From: Myotis daubentonii
Lineage: Eukaryota > Chordata > Mammalia > Chiroptera > Vespertilionidae
Direction of reading: 5' to 3'
Length of the DNA stretch: 64,000 nucleotides
Assembly: GCF_963259705.1 (NCBI RefSeq)
Contig: NC_081841.1
Coordinates: 93,914,559 to 93,978,558, forward strand
The notes under the pieces were generated by a model. It was not told the origin of the DNA, made no database searches, and saw only the letters and a program-made list of their open reading frames with translations. Shown piece by piece: positions 47,640 through 61,409 of this stretch; the stretch's first letter is position 1; each line of letters starts with the position of its first letter. Position numbers and translations under genes: made by a program.

Positions 47640-47775
47640 TTTCACACATAACAAACCCAAGACCCAGAGACTAACTTGCCCAAGGTCACTATCAGCACCT
47701 GATCATCCTACTTTGCTGAAACCTGGGAATACCAGGACTCAAATCCAGGCTTGCTCATACTCAGCCTACTGCTCT
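47640..47775 (-). repeat. MIR-like SINE fragment
   Basis: 'caagacccagagactaactt', 'gcccaaggtcactatcagca' and 'ggactcaaatccaggcttgc' follow the antisense MIR order. Confidence 0.65.
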
Positions 47776-48094
47776 TATATCTACTACACAGCAGCCCTGG
47801 GGCCCCAGGTCCATTTTCCTCCCTGTACCTGCCCAGGATGTGCCAAAGCGGTGAATGGGGCAGCTAGGCCTGTTGGCTAGCACAGCCTGGAAACCTGGGC
47901 GCCTGTGCCCATTAGGGCTCCTGCCTGGAGCTGCAGAGAGGAGGTGGCAGGCCATTAACAGGGATTGTTTTCAAGCTGCACAAGACTCAATGTGTTCTGG
48001 AGTGGGCTCCCCAGTGTCAGCTGCTGCTGATGGAAGCACGGTTGGAGGTTGGTGAAGAGGGACCACATAAGCAGGCTGCACTTTGCAAGAAGTT

Positions 48095-48519
48095 CAAAAA
48101 TAGCTGAGACCAAACAATACGTTGTTGAGGCCTGCACACACATGTGATAAAACTTTTCTAAAAGAGAAAAGCAATAAGGAGCACAAAATTTAGGATAGTG
48201 TTCACCTAGAGGCGATATGGGTGGGGCAGGGATAGTAGAGCATCCAAGTGGATGGAAAGGTACTGGTAGCATTTACGTGAATGAGTTAGGTAGTGAGCTC
48301 ACATGGATTTATTATGTGACTATAAGTTAATTTACTTACACTTATGATTATAACCATATTTATTAATAATGGGTTTCTGGTTAATATTTCATATTCTAAT
48401 AATTTATTTCTTAGCTGATGTATTACATTCTAATAACAATAATAGTCTTATTTCTAGTTACTATTTATTTTATTCTCATTCCTGAGTTAGGTGGTGAACT
48501 CACAGGTATTCATGATATT
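48095..48519 (+). mobile_element. LINE-1 3' UTR fragment, sense, ended by Helitron
   Basis: 'gcacaaaatttaggatagtg', 'ttcacctagaggcgatatgg' and 'gagttaggtagtgagctcac' resemble older L1 3' UTRs. The last block recurs near 48483 ('gagttaggtggtgaactcac'), so the 3' part is partly duplicated about 200 bp apart. A Helitron 5' end begins where the L1-like sequence stops. Confidence 0.6.
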
Positions 48520-49050
48520 TCCCATATAATAAAAGAGAAACATGTAAATTGACTGTCCCTCTGCTACACTCACCAGCCAAACGGAGAGTATGCAACTCAA
48601 CCCGACAAAGATGGCAGGTTAATTTGCATATGCAGGCACCAAGCAGCCTGGGTCCCAGGAACATCCTTGGGACACAGGCCACTCTTAGCCTGTAGGCCCA
48701 CACATAGGCCCTGAGCAGCTGGGGTCCCAGAATGCCCCTGGCCACTCTGGGCCTACAGGTGCAGGCATCAAGCGGATGTTCCTGCCCCATGGCAGCTTGC
48801 TTGTGCGCGCGTGCCAAGCAGAGGCCCGGGTCCACGCCCCCCAGCCTGGCGCCCATCGTAGGGCAAACAGGCCAGGCCTCCCTGTGATCCCAGGCGAAGA
48901 AGCTGCTCTGCTGACCAGCCTGCGCTATGGACCTGTTCGGTGGGTGGCACGGAGTCTGGGGCCTCTAGCCTACAGCCTCGGGAAGTCTCCCTCTCCCCAG
49001 AGTTAGGAGCACCAGCCCAGGTCCACCCAGCTGCCTGGTCCTGACTGCGG
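48520..49050 (+). mobile_element. Helitron 5' part without recognisable 3' end
   Basis: It starts TCCCATATAATAAAAGAG, one base off the usual end, then 'aacatgtaaattgactgtcc' and 'acaaagatggcaggttaatt', the Helitron leader seen in the other copies. It then becomes GC-rich (48640-49040). No terminal hairpin and CTAG pair follows in the next 600 bp, so either the 3' end is deleted or it ends in another sequence. The right border given is where the GC-rich composition fades. The left flank is T instead of A. Confidence 0.7.
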
Positions 49051-50272
49051 GGGTGAGTTCCTGCAGGTTGGGGTTTGAACCCTAGGCATTAGCAGTAGGA
49101 GACCAGTGCCTTTGTTATTGCTGTGTGTCCGGGTTTTAATTGGACAAATGCCCGGTGGTCCTGGGCGCCTGCTTAGCAAAATATTTTAGGAGGAGAATTC
49201 TGTCTGGGTTTCCTCAAATTCCCTCAGCCGCTGCTCACCCCTCTGTAAAGGCACAGAACAAGTGGGGCCCCTTAAATAAAAATCAGAGGTCTCCAGCAAC
49301 GGTGGGCCTCTCTCATCACAGTCATTTGGACTGGATGGCATTTGAGTATTTATCTAGGCACCATGACAGGGAACACACAAACTCAAGTCATGATCTCTGC
49401 CCTTAAATAATTCACAATCTTATTAGAGTGAGTGGATGATAAAAGCACAGTAATGACATCACAATGTAAGGCAACAATACAGAGAGGTACAGAGGCAATT
49501 GCTAGAATGATTTTCCAACAATTAGTACAAAGATTATGTGCTGTGAATTAAATAAAAAAAATATGTGTGGAAGTAGCTGCTTCATGAGCATGGGATTCCT
49601 TCCTATTTTAAAGGAAGCTGAGTTCCATGTGAACTGTGTACTATGCTATGATATTTGAGGCACAGGACAAGGGAGGCCCTAAGTATACTATGCTTTGATA
49701 TTTGAGTCATTCTTTATTGTTCAATGTGATTCATTTCTGCATGCCTCAGTTTTGTAATAGTTAAATTACTAGAATAATACATCTTGCTATAAAATATTAC
49801 TAGAAGATTAAATGATAAGGTGACATCGTTATTTTCTATAAAAGAACACAATCTCTGGTATGCTAAAATGATAGGTATTATAGAAATATTCAGATAGGGA
49901 GACCTACAGGCTTGATTACAAGTGAGGCTTACTATCACAACCCAAATTTATTGCTTAAAATAAGCATGGAGCCAACTAGAAACTGAACCAAATATAAGCC
50001 CTTGAAAGGCAAATGTAAATTGGATAAGCTTTGCTATTACAAGAGCAAGAAGAAAAAATTCAGATGCAAGAATGAGAAGCACATTGCATCCACTCTAAGT
50101 TGCTGTTAAAGAAGAAGAATGATATACTATGAAAATACTTAATACTAAGCTAGGTGGTGAGCTAACTCACCAGATTGTAAAGAGATTTGTTCAAAGAGGA
50201 TTTCCTAGAGTAGGTGGTATTTCAGTTAATTTTTTTAAATGTGAAGAGGTTAGCTTGATAAGAAAAAGGTGT
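49051..50272. other. PRMT8: PRMT8 intron, little recognised
   Basis: AT-rich sequence with no named repeat recognised. A short imperfect direct repeat ('actatgctatgatatttgag' at about 49640 and 'actatgctttgatatttgag' at about 49687) lies in it. Confidence 0.5.
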
Positions 50273-50363
50273 AGGGGTCCCAAATTGCAGAGGGTGCAGG
50301 CAGGGCTGAGGGACCGCCCCCCCCCCTTCCTCTCTGCACGAATTTTGTGCACTGGGCCTCTAG
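50273..50363 (+). mobile_element. Orphan Helitron 3' end
   Basis: It contains the last 91 bp of a HeliBat-type element: 'ggggtcccaaattgcagagg', 'gtgcaggcagggctgaggga', the hairpin-like 'tgcacgaattttgtgca' and GGGCCTCTAG, followed by T. It matches the end of the Helitron at 6446-6949. No 5' Helitron end is found within the preceding kilobase. Confidence 0.9.
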
Positions 50364-50776
50364 TTAATAAATAAATAAGCAAAAAGTGAACTGTGCATGA
50401 CCCACCTATGACAGTATGTCATAAACCAAGAATTAATTTTGATCCAGTTCTGTGCATCTGGGATCCTTAGAAACAGAAAGGAAATCCCCCTTGGTGTCAA
50501 AGTGCAGAGGGTCTGTGTAAAGCCCACTGCCAAGCCCTTGCTAACTGGTAAGGACATCTGCTATGTACGGGAAGCAAAACCCCATGCTGACATCTCAGGG
50601 TGTCTGAGAAAGCAGCTAAACAATTTAATTTCCCCAGATCACTATGCATGGGGAAAGGCTGCAGCAGGAGGGATCTGTCAGCCAGCAGGCATGCAGTCAG
50701 CAGGCATACCACAGTCAGGAGATGGAACTGCCTTTCCAGAGGACGTCAGCACTGGTGAGGCAGGCTTGCACAAGGG

Positions 50777-50970
50777 CAGTGGTTTTCAACTTTGATCATG
50801 CATCACAATCACCCGCAGAACTTAAGGCACAGATTCCAGGGCCCCACCCCAGAATTACTGACTCAGTAGGTTTGGGCGGGGGGGGGGGGGGAGGCAGAGA
50901 ATTTGCATTTCTAACATTCCTAGGTGATGCTGATGCTGCTGGTCCATGGGCCACAGTTTGAGAGCTTCTA
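50777..50970 (+). mobile_element. MER5A-like hAT-Charlie element
   Basis: 'cagtggttttcaactttgat', 'cacaatcacccgcagaactt', 'gactcagtaggtttggg', a run of G, 'gagaatttgcatttctaaca', 'gatgctgatgctgctggtcc' and 'gggccacagtttgagag' follow MER5A from end to end. A 13-14 G run replaces the usual 'gtggggcct' segment. Confidence 0.9.
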
Positions 50971-52199
50971 CTACAAGACACAGGAAAGGAGGACTACAAG
51001 AAATCCAAATGTCCTTTCAGAACCTAAGTTCCTGGGATTCTGTGCACAGGGGAGGGGACATAATGCCAGGACTGTGAAAGACAAAGAGGCCTGCTCAGAC
51101 CTTGAACTGGACCCAAGGTCTTTGAGCTTATAAAACATACTCGTTATCCTCTTTCTCCTAGGGGCTTGTGTGGGACTATGGTGGGTGTGTCCAAGAACAG
51201 GAAGGAAAGAAGCTGTGGTTGGAGACTTAGCACTTGAAATTCTCACCAATTCCTAGGCAGCCCAGGGCTGACTTCTTTGATTCTGAACTTGAATTTAACC
51301 AAGACTCCTGCTTGTGGGGGGCATCAGGAATGTTGTCCCTGACACCACAGAGCCAGAGAGCCATTTCTCCAGGCTGTCTGCTTGACCTCAAGGACCCCAG
51401 ATAAGACCTACACAGCTGGAGCCCAGGCTTTCAAAAGCCAGAATTTTCCCAGACTGCCCCTTCCTCAGCACCTGCAGCAGGGCAGGCCATCATCCTGGTC
51501 TTGGAGGAGGCAGAGCCACCCTCTGTGACTCCACTCCTGGCCTCCAGTCACAGCCCTGGTCCCCACACAGGCTCCTTATCCCTCTCACTGCCCCCACTCC
51601 TCACTGAGTTTTCTCAATTTGCCAGGGTCTAGGTAAAACCTCCCTGCTCCATCCTGGCTGTCCCTACCCACCAAGAAGATGAGCTTGCAGGTTGCCCCTA
51701 GAAGGGTAACCGCTGTATCCCAGACTGGACCTCTGGTTTCACCAGAGCGGGAGTGCCAGCACTGGCCTGGCTGATGGAGATGAGAAAACCCTGGCATTGG
51801 CAGTTGGGAGACACTGGCTCTGGGAAAAGCCCTTCTGTGAGGGATTAGATAAGTCGCTTGCTCTCTCTGACAACAAGTAAGAGAGGAGCATTGTCACCAG
51901 GTCTTCTGAAGTGAATAAATCACATCCTTGAATTCTGGTAGAACCCACCAATTCCTGCCACATGCACACTAACCCCAACTGCGTGCTCCCAGGTCCCAGG
52001 GTGACCCCACGTGAGTGGTGACTCTGAATACATCCCCATAGATATTTGTTTTTTCATAGAGATTTGTTTAGGATCTGCTATGATCCAAGCACTGCCATAG
52101 AAGCCAGGAGAGCAGAGACTAATGAGATGTGATACCGACTCATTGGGAGACCAAAGATTGAAAAGAATGAGTGGAAATGTTGAGTAAATGATGACACGC
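50971..52199. other. PRMT8: PRMT8 intron, nothing recognised
   Basis: Single-copy-looking intron sequence; I see no exon, RNA gene or named repeat. Confidence 0.5.
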
Positions 52200-52490
52200 C
52201 TTACATTGAATTTCTGTGTCATTGTTTAAAAAAAGAAAGTAGGTATCTCTGTGAGGCTATGGAAGAACCTCCAACACATACTGTTAAATAAAGAAAAGGT
52301 AGCAGAAGGTAGTGTACGGTCTGAGCCAACCTGTGTTTTTTTAAATGCTGTAGTTTGATATTGTACTCTAGTTATGTAAGATGCCACCAATGTGGGGAGC
52401 TGGGCATAGGGTCCACAGAACTCTATGTGCTATGTTTGCAACTTCCTGTGAGTCTATAATTATTTCAAATAAAAAGAATAAAAAAAGGTG
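52200..52490 (+). mobile_element. LINE-1 3' end fragment, sense
   Basis: 'gttaaataaagaaaaggtag', 'tgtactctagttatgtaaga', 'tttgcaacttcctgtgagtc' and 'tataattatttcaaataaaa' followed by an A-rich tail match L1M/L1MB-type 3' UTRs. Confidence 0.85.
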
Positions 52491-52504
52491 TATATAGATG
52501 TGGA

Positions 52505-52907
52505 TGTGTTTGTTGTGAGAATAAACAAATCATCTTTTCTGTCAAAGAACAGTGTAGACAGCCTCCATTTTGGACTGCGTGACTTGGCAGCTACCATGTT
52601 GGCCGCATGCCTTGCAGCTCCCTGGGGGCCACCACCTTGAAACAGCAAAGGCCAACCCCTCCCTTTGAATTAGCCAATTGCGAAAGACTGTGCGCCTGAG
52701 CTCCAATCAAGAGTGAGGGACGGGTCATGTGTGTCAGGGATTATAAAGCCAAGCAGACTGCCTGCTCAGGGTGTGCGTGCTTCCAGACCATGTGTGCACA
52801 CCCTTTTCGTAGAAGTAAAGATGTTTGCCTTGCTGCCTGGCTCCTGAGTATGTTTTGTGTTCTACCAGGACCCCTGACTTGGGGGGCTCATCTTATTTCT
52901 AACATTG
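52505..52907 (+). mobile_element. Probable solo LTR of an endogenous retrovirus
   Basis: A 400-bp GC-moderate segment sits between AT-rich flanks. It has a TATA-like 'gattataaagccaagcag' (about 52739) and a U5-like 'agtaaagatgtttgccttgc' downstream. It ends near 'cttatttctaaca'. No gag, pol or env sequence adjoins it, so it would be a solo LTR. Borders and family are uncertain. Confidence 0.45.
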
Positions 52908-53204
52908 TGCACCATTGAAATTTTTTGGAAGGATACAAAAGAAATCCTTAACAATATATGCCTCTGAGGTGTGAAATTGGGATGAATGGGGAAAGGACTT
53001 TTTATACCTTTTGGTTCCTCTTTGCTATTGTGTATAAGCATCACTTTAAACATGGCCATGACAGATCTAAGCCCAGGGTGTTAGGGAGCCTGAGGAGGAC
53101 ACCTAAGCTTGACCCAAGAGGGAAGGAGGGGATCAAGTAATACCGAGCTGAGAGATGAGACCTCTGATGGGGTGGGCCAGGTGAGAAGGTGGGGACAGGG
53201 GAGG

Positions 53205-53510
53205 TGTTATGGGCTAAATTGTGTCCCCCGCAAATTCACATACCTAACCCCAATACTTCATAATGTGACTATATTTGGAGCTGGGCCTATAAAGAGGTAA
53301 TTAAGTTAAAATGAGGCCCTTATGGTGGGCCCTAATCCAACCTGGCTGATGTCCTTTTAGAAGGAGATTAGAACATACACAGACACCAAGGATGTGTGCA
53401 CACAAAGGACAGGCCACGTGAGGACACAGGGAGAAGGCAGCTACCTGGAGGAAAGGACATCACAAGAGCTTCTGACATAATGTAAAGACCCTCTTGCTCC
53501 CATGGCACAC
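53205..53510 (+). repeat. Ancient interspersed repeat, family not named
   Basis: 'atgggctaaattgtgtcccc', 'caaattcacatacctaaccc', 'cataatgtgactatatttgg', 'gaggtaattaagttaaaatg' and 'ggtgggccctaatccaacct' form a sequence widely dispersed in mammalian genomes. I recognise the pattern but cannot name the subfamily with confidence. Confidence 0.6.
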
Positions 53511-54135
53511 TGCGGTGGACACTGAGTTGGGGTATGCGAGGCAATTCCCAGAGACTTAAGAAGCCTCACTGAGTTCAGGGAACTGCAAAGTGCTTTGTGT
53601 GAATGGAATAGGGGTAGAAGGCAAAGCTAAGGAAGGGCAAGATATGAGGTTGGAGGAGTGGGCTAGGGCCAAGTCCCTGAACCCCCACTTACCGGGCTAA
53701 GACATTTGGGCTTATCTGCTACAGGCAGTGAGGCACCTCTGCAGGAGGGCTGGGAGGGAGAACGTGGTGGTCTTTGGGGACCACTGCCAGGGAATTATTG
53801 AGGATGGACTGGGTGGACATAGTGAAGAAAGCAGGACACATAGAGACGCCACTTGTAGTCTACTGAATCTGTAGTGAGGCATGGAAGGGGGCGAGAAACC
53901 TAATTCCACTCTGTTTCCTTACCCCCTCATAAAATATGCTCTAGAAATGCTGAATGAGCAAATGTGCGCTTGAAAAGGGGCCCAAACCCCTGCTCTCTTC
54001 ACTTAATGCTCTCTCAGAGCTCTGGCCATGGCAGCCACAATTTTATTTACCTTCTCCTTGGGCAGCCAAAATTTTGGTGACATGCATTTTTCTCAGATTA
54101 CTCCGCAGCTGCAGAAGGCTTAAAGATGCCAACTA

Positions 54136-54429
<294 letters not shown>

Positions 54430-54753
54430 TTAGCACTACCACCAAGGCAGCTGCATTCTGCAGGGGACTACCTACCATACACACTCCAGGGCGTCATTAC
54501 TTAAGAGTGACTCCCCAGGCCCACCCCACCACCCTCCCTATGACCCCCTCCATCCTTTCTAGGGTGGAACAATGATACAAACAGATATGAGTCAGCACCC
54601 AGGGGGAACAACATTAAAAGAGTAAATCTGCTGGGGGTGTGGGCTGTGGAGGGGGGGAGGGAGAGAAAAGAAGCTTCAATCGACAGAGCAATCCTAAACC
54701 CAACCCGAATGTCCTCAGAGTGGTCCACCTCAGCATCGTATGTTCATCTAGTG

Positions 54754-54978
54754 CAGTGATGGCGAACCTATGACACGCGTGTCAGAGGTGACAAGCAAAC
54801 TCATTTTTTGGTTGATTTTTCTTTGTTAAATGGCATTTAAATATATAAAATAAATATAAGTCTTTGTTTTACTATGGTTGCAAATATCAAAAAATTTCTA
54901 TATGTGACACGGCACCAGAGTTAAGTTAGGGTTTTTCAAAATGCTGACACGCCGAGCTCAAAAGGTTCGTCATCACTG
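54754..54978. mobile_element. Short hAT element with perfect 8-bp target duplication
   Basis: The left end is CAGTGATGGCGAACCT and the right end AGGTTCGTCATCACTG. The 8-bp repeat ATCTAGTG flanks it at 54746-54753 and 54979-54986. It is 225 bp with no coding sequence. It carries the subterminal 'atgacacgcgtgtcagaggt' palindrome-like block, which pairs with 'gctgacacgccgag' near the other end. Confidence 0.95.
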
Positions 54979-55268
54979 ATCTAGTGGTTCTCACAGTGAG
55001 GTCCCAGAATGACAAGTGTGGGCATCACCTGGGAACAAATTTTGAGGGGAGGGCATCCTAGCCCTACTTAACTGGAACAGCAATCTGTGCTTTATCACGT
55101 CCTCCCAGTAATCTGGGGGAACCAGACTCTCATTTCCCAGATGTTTGATATTTAAGTGCCTGGCAGTAGGAGGCATCAAGTATTATCCAAGAATGAGGAC
55201 CGGAGCCTCCCCACAGTCACTGACTGAGCTAAAGGAAGTCCTGCTGAGCATTTATAACAAGTCTGGAT

Positions 55269-55341
55269 AGGGAAGGAAGGAAGGAAGGAAGGAAGGAAGG
55301 AAGGAAGGAAGGAAGGAAGGAAGGAAGGAAGGAAGGAAGGA
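55269..55341. repeat. (GGAA)n microsatellite
   Basis: About 18 uninterrupted GGAA/GAAG units in the PRMT8 intron, followed by a short AAAGAG-rich tail. Confidence 0.97.
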
Positions 55342-58040
55342 AAAAGAGAAAGAGAGAGATAAAGGGAAAAGGGTAAATAAGAAGTGAGAGATTTTCAGTG
55401 CTGGCTGGAGAATGAAGAACTAATAATTCTAACAATTTCAGCTGGGAAGTGGCTGAAAATCAATCTTGTGTGGGGAGCAAGTGTAATAAAAGTTTGTACT
55501 GTGCAGTTCTTTTCTATGTGAAGAATGCTGGCTGTTGTTTCCTGGCTCCAGTGAGACAAGGCAGACTGTTCAAAAGCCCAAAAGGTATCCAGGCAGCTTT
55601 CAGTGAGGTCTAAGGGAGGACTTCCCATGGTCGGAGTGTGTAGCAAGGATCTCTGTCCTGAGGACTGCAAGAGCCAGACACGTGTGTCTGGGATGATTCC
55701 TAGAGGAGCCATTGGGAATACGTGTTGGGAATGACAAATCCTGTTGGGAATCATTAGGACAGGGGTCTGAGGGTGGGGAACAAGTGCAGGCAAGAGACAA
55801 AGTAATGGTAGCAGAAATGCCCTTATCTCTACATATTTCCAGGGTAAATAAGTGAAAAGCAGAATTTATGCACCTTTAAAGAGAAGTCCTGCCTCCAGGG
55901 GACAAGGAGGAGGAGGTGTGGTCAAGGGAGCCAGCCATCAGAGCCTTGTGGTGTCTGTGGTGAGCAGCTCTAACATCCCCAGGAGAGCTGAGCTCTGACT
56001 TATTAGTTGGGAAGAGGTGCTACAGGTTTAAGGGAATGTGGGAGCCCCAGTAAGGCTCAGAACTAAGGGAATGATGAGCCCTGGGTCGGGCATGCAGAAG
56101 TAGAAAGCCAGTCCCCTGAATCCAATGCAAGAGCCCCTCGGAAGCATTCCCAGGAAGTGGCACCTGGTGCTTGCTTGAACACCTCAGGGATGATGCATTC
56201 ACTACCTACCAGGCAACCGATTCCATTTCCTAACACCTCCAATCGGTACCAGTCTGTAATCTCCACCCACAGAATAAGCTGGATGCTTGTTCCAGCTCAC
56301 ACCAAAACCTTTTCTTCCCCAACTGCCTCTGTTTTTCCATTTGCTTCTCCAAAGTCATGCTTTCTGACAACTTCACCAGCCTCTGACCTCAAAGAGCACA
56401 CTGCTGGCTCCTCCTACATTTAGTCGGCCAATCCCCTCCCCCAACTTCATCCCTCTCACAATCCTTTGTCCTTTCTTCCTGGGGCCCAGGTGCAGGGGCC
56501 CTCCATTACATGTCATTCTGTTAGTTCGGGCCATCACCCCCATTCAGGAAGTCTGTTTAGACCCAGTGCCTGTCAGCCTTCATGTTGATCATTATCCTTC
56601 CTGGCCACATGTTGTCCGCAGGTTCCCACCAGCTCAACAACTCTTAGAGCAAGCTGTGCTGACTGTATTTGTATTAATGGCATCAGCACAGTCCACCAGG
56701 TTCCCAGTGCCTGCACTCACTGACTTTTCCATCTCCTTCTTAATCAGGGCCAGCTAGCCAGGCTCCAGGCTCTTTCCAAGGTCTGTGGCATTTTTTCTCT
56801 GTCCCCTCTGCCATGAGCCTAGCCTGGTCTTTTTACCCTACTTCTGGCTCATCCAGCAGCCTCACCACCTTTGTCTTGCCCCTGCCATTGGACTGGAGCT
56901 CTGTACTGACAGAGGCTACACCTTACTGGTCTGTGTACCCTCGCTGTGTGACATAGCACCTGACAGGCCTTCTATGTGACAACTGTCCTCCCTTTCCCAG
57001 GTCTCTCTCCTTTATACCAACTGACTAATCTCTCAGATCCATTCAGACCGTGCTGCTCCCTGCATCCAAAATCTCCCATGAGTCCTCATGGCTTAGCTAA
57101 AAATACCCAAACCTATTGGCTTGAACATAAGAGGGGAGAACTGGAAAGTGGGCTCTGTGACACATCTAGACTTGGCTCTTTTTCCTTGTCACTCCCCTCA
57201 CTTCACACACACACCACCCATCTATCAGGAATTCTACCACTATAGGGTCTTGCTCTCAACTGTCCATCAACCAAATGTCAACTATCAACAGTATTAGCTG
57301 ACAGTGTTCACTAGGTCCTGCAGACATTTGCATCTTAATGGGGACCTACGAAGGAATAAAAGCCTCCGAAACAGAAATAATGGAGCTATACATTAAAATG
57401 ATGCCAGTGGAGGCAGTGGGTCTCTAGGAGTGGGGGTTGGGCCATCTGTGAGAGTGGGATCAGCTGTGGCTGGGCTTCTGAGCCACGGACACCCACTGAG
57501 CTCAGCTCCACTCTCTCAGACCTCAAGTCTACAGAATCAAACGCAGTTATCCTGGCTCCCCCAAAACTCAGACCCCTTTGCTGGAAGGTTGCTTTCTTTT
57601 CACAGCAGCAACAGCATCTCTGAGACCCCTGGGAAATCCCATGGCTTGGCCTCAGGTGACCCCATTAAGTGGAGGGCTCCGCAGGCATCAATTACTCAGA
57701 AGAGCCCCTGGTTGCTGCTATCCCCACCACTAAATAATGTTACAAATGGTTGTCTCAGAGCAGAAGTCTGGTCAAAACAGAGTCTTAATTATAATAAAGT
57801 GTCACACTCTGCAACGTTAATAGCATGAAAATAGCAATTAAGTGTGTGAATAAGGGCAAGTGTTTTCCCAACAGGCTCAGCAAGACATTGCTTAGCACAT
57901 TAGCAAGATAGCTGCTGGAGGGGTGCTCCTGGTGGAGGAAGCAACAACAGCCAGTCCCAGCCTTCCCAGAGGTCAGGGAGCAGGGCGGGGAGGGACAGGA
58001 CTGCAGCTCAGAGCTCCAGTCCTGACACCTCCTCACAGCC
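55342..58040. other. PRMT8: PRMT8 intron, little recognised
   Basis: Apart from a CR1/L3-like fragment at 56165-56265 I recognise nothing here; the open frames are short and resemble no protein family. Confidence 0.5.
56165..56265 (-). repeat. CR1/L3-like LINE fragment, antisense
   Basis: 'tgcttgaacacctcagggat', 'gatgcattcactacctacca' and 'ggcaaccgattccatttcct' are the antisense of the conserved CR1/L3 3' block (the sense form is at 29290). Confidence 0.6.
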
Positions 58041-58910
58041 TCTCTGTAACAAGGTGGTAAGGAGCTAGGAAAAATTCCAGAGCCGGAGAAATAGGGAAAC
58101 TGAGACAAGAAAATTAAATAAGTTTGGACAGCTTTACAGACAATTTGCAGCAAGATCTTATCTTTCCCAGTCAAGGAGCTTGAGAACAAATGACTAATGT
58201 CTCTCCTCTCTAACCAGAGAATACATAGCTTAAATCAACCTGGAAGTGCTAAGGCAGGAGGGGGAAAAGGAAAGGAAAGAAGGGAGAGTTTATCTCACCC
58301 ACCAAACAAAGAAGTCAGCCATCTCAGGGAAGGGGGAACGTAGGGGGAGTTTTATCTCACTCCTTAAACCAGGGGTAAGGAACCTTTTTTCTGTGAAGGG
58401 TCATTTGGATATTTATAACATCATTCAGGGGCCATTCAAAATTATCAACTTAAAAATTAGCCTGCTCTATTGGGTCAAACATTTAATTAATTCAGCCCCA
58501 ATGCCTTGGCAGGGCCAGACCCAATGATTTTGGGGGCCTTATATGGCCCTCAGGCCGGATGTTCCCTACCCCTGCAAAGCCAGCAGTCTCGGGCTTGTCA
58601 AGATAAAACTGTCAAATGTTTCTTATAAATTCTAGGAAACAAAGAAAAAGGGAGCCCTTGAAACTAGTCTGTACCAAGATATCCAGCAGAGGAATTTAAA
58701 AACCGGTAGACAGAAAAGCACAAAAAGCCGAACCTCTACTAGGCGGGGCTCCTCAGATTAGCTGAGGGCCATCTGTGCTTCGTAAGCCAGTGGTATTTTG
58801 ATAGACTTGCTTGCCTTGAATCTTTAATAAAGTTACTTGCTTTGTTTCTTTAATTTACCCGCTTTACTACTACACAACTGTCCAGGGTCGCTCATTTGAA
58901 TTCTTTCCTA
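58041..58910 (+). mobile_element. Probable LTR of an endogenous retrovirus, split by a hAT element
   Basis: The left part (58041-58369) begins TGTAACAAGGTGGTAAGG. The right part (58575-58910) contains 'aaaagccgaacctctactag', 'ctcctcagattagctgaggg', AATAAAG at about 58825 ('ctttaataaagttacttg') and a short U5-like stretch. The LTR call rests on this order and on the TG start. No internal retroviral coding sequence adjoins it. A hAT element sits between the two parts. The family was not identified and the borders are estimates. Confidence 0.5.
58370..58574. mobile_element. Short hAT element nested in LTR-like sequence
   Basis: Inverted ends CAGGGGTAAGGAACCTTT and ATGTTCCCTACCCCTG. The interior ('ggatatttataacatcattc', 'ttaaaaattagcctgctcta', 'gtcaaacatttaattaattc') fits a bat hAT family as remembered. 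The flanking 8-mers do not match well, so the target duplication has decayed or the border is shifted. Confidence 0.82.
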
Positions 58911-61036
<2,126 letters not shown>

Positions 61037-61119
61037 TCAGAATAGCAGCAGAATGGCTCCTCTGGGTGGAGAGCTTTGCAATGTGCCAAATGCTCATTCA
61101 CACTATCGTATATGTACAG

Positions 61120-61235
61120 GTCCTGCTTTATGGTTAGGAAAACTAAAGCTCAGAGAGGCTGGGAAAGTTCTCTAGGGTCATACAGCTAGAATGCTACAGG
61201 CCTAAGAATAGAATCCAAATTACCTGTCTTCCTAC
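61120..61235 (-). repeat. MIR-like SINE fragment
   Basis: 'ggaaaactaaagctcagaga', 'ggctgggaaagttctctagg' and 'gtcatacagctagaatgcta' match the antisense MIR core. Confidence 0.7.
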
Positions 61236-61409
61236 ACCTACTTTCCTGTCCCCATCTCTGAGCTAGCAGAGTCTCCTTTGAACTCTCTTACTGGCACCCA
61301 CATTTCTATGTCAGTGCCTTTGCTCCAGCCACTCTACACACCTAGGATGGCCATCTCTCTCCCTTCTCCAGTCCCCACTCACTGAACCTTCAATGCAGCA
61401 GAGAGAAAC

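Noticed and set aside
49640..49712. Two similar 20-bp blocks as a possible target duplication
   Set aside because: They lie only 47 bp apart with no element ends between them; best seen as a local imperfect duplication.
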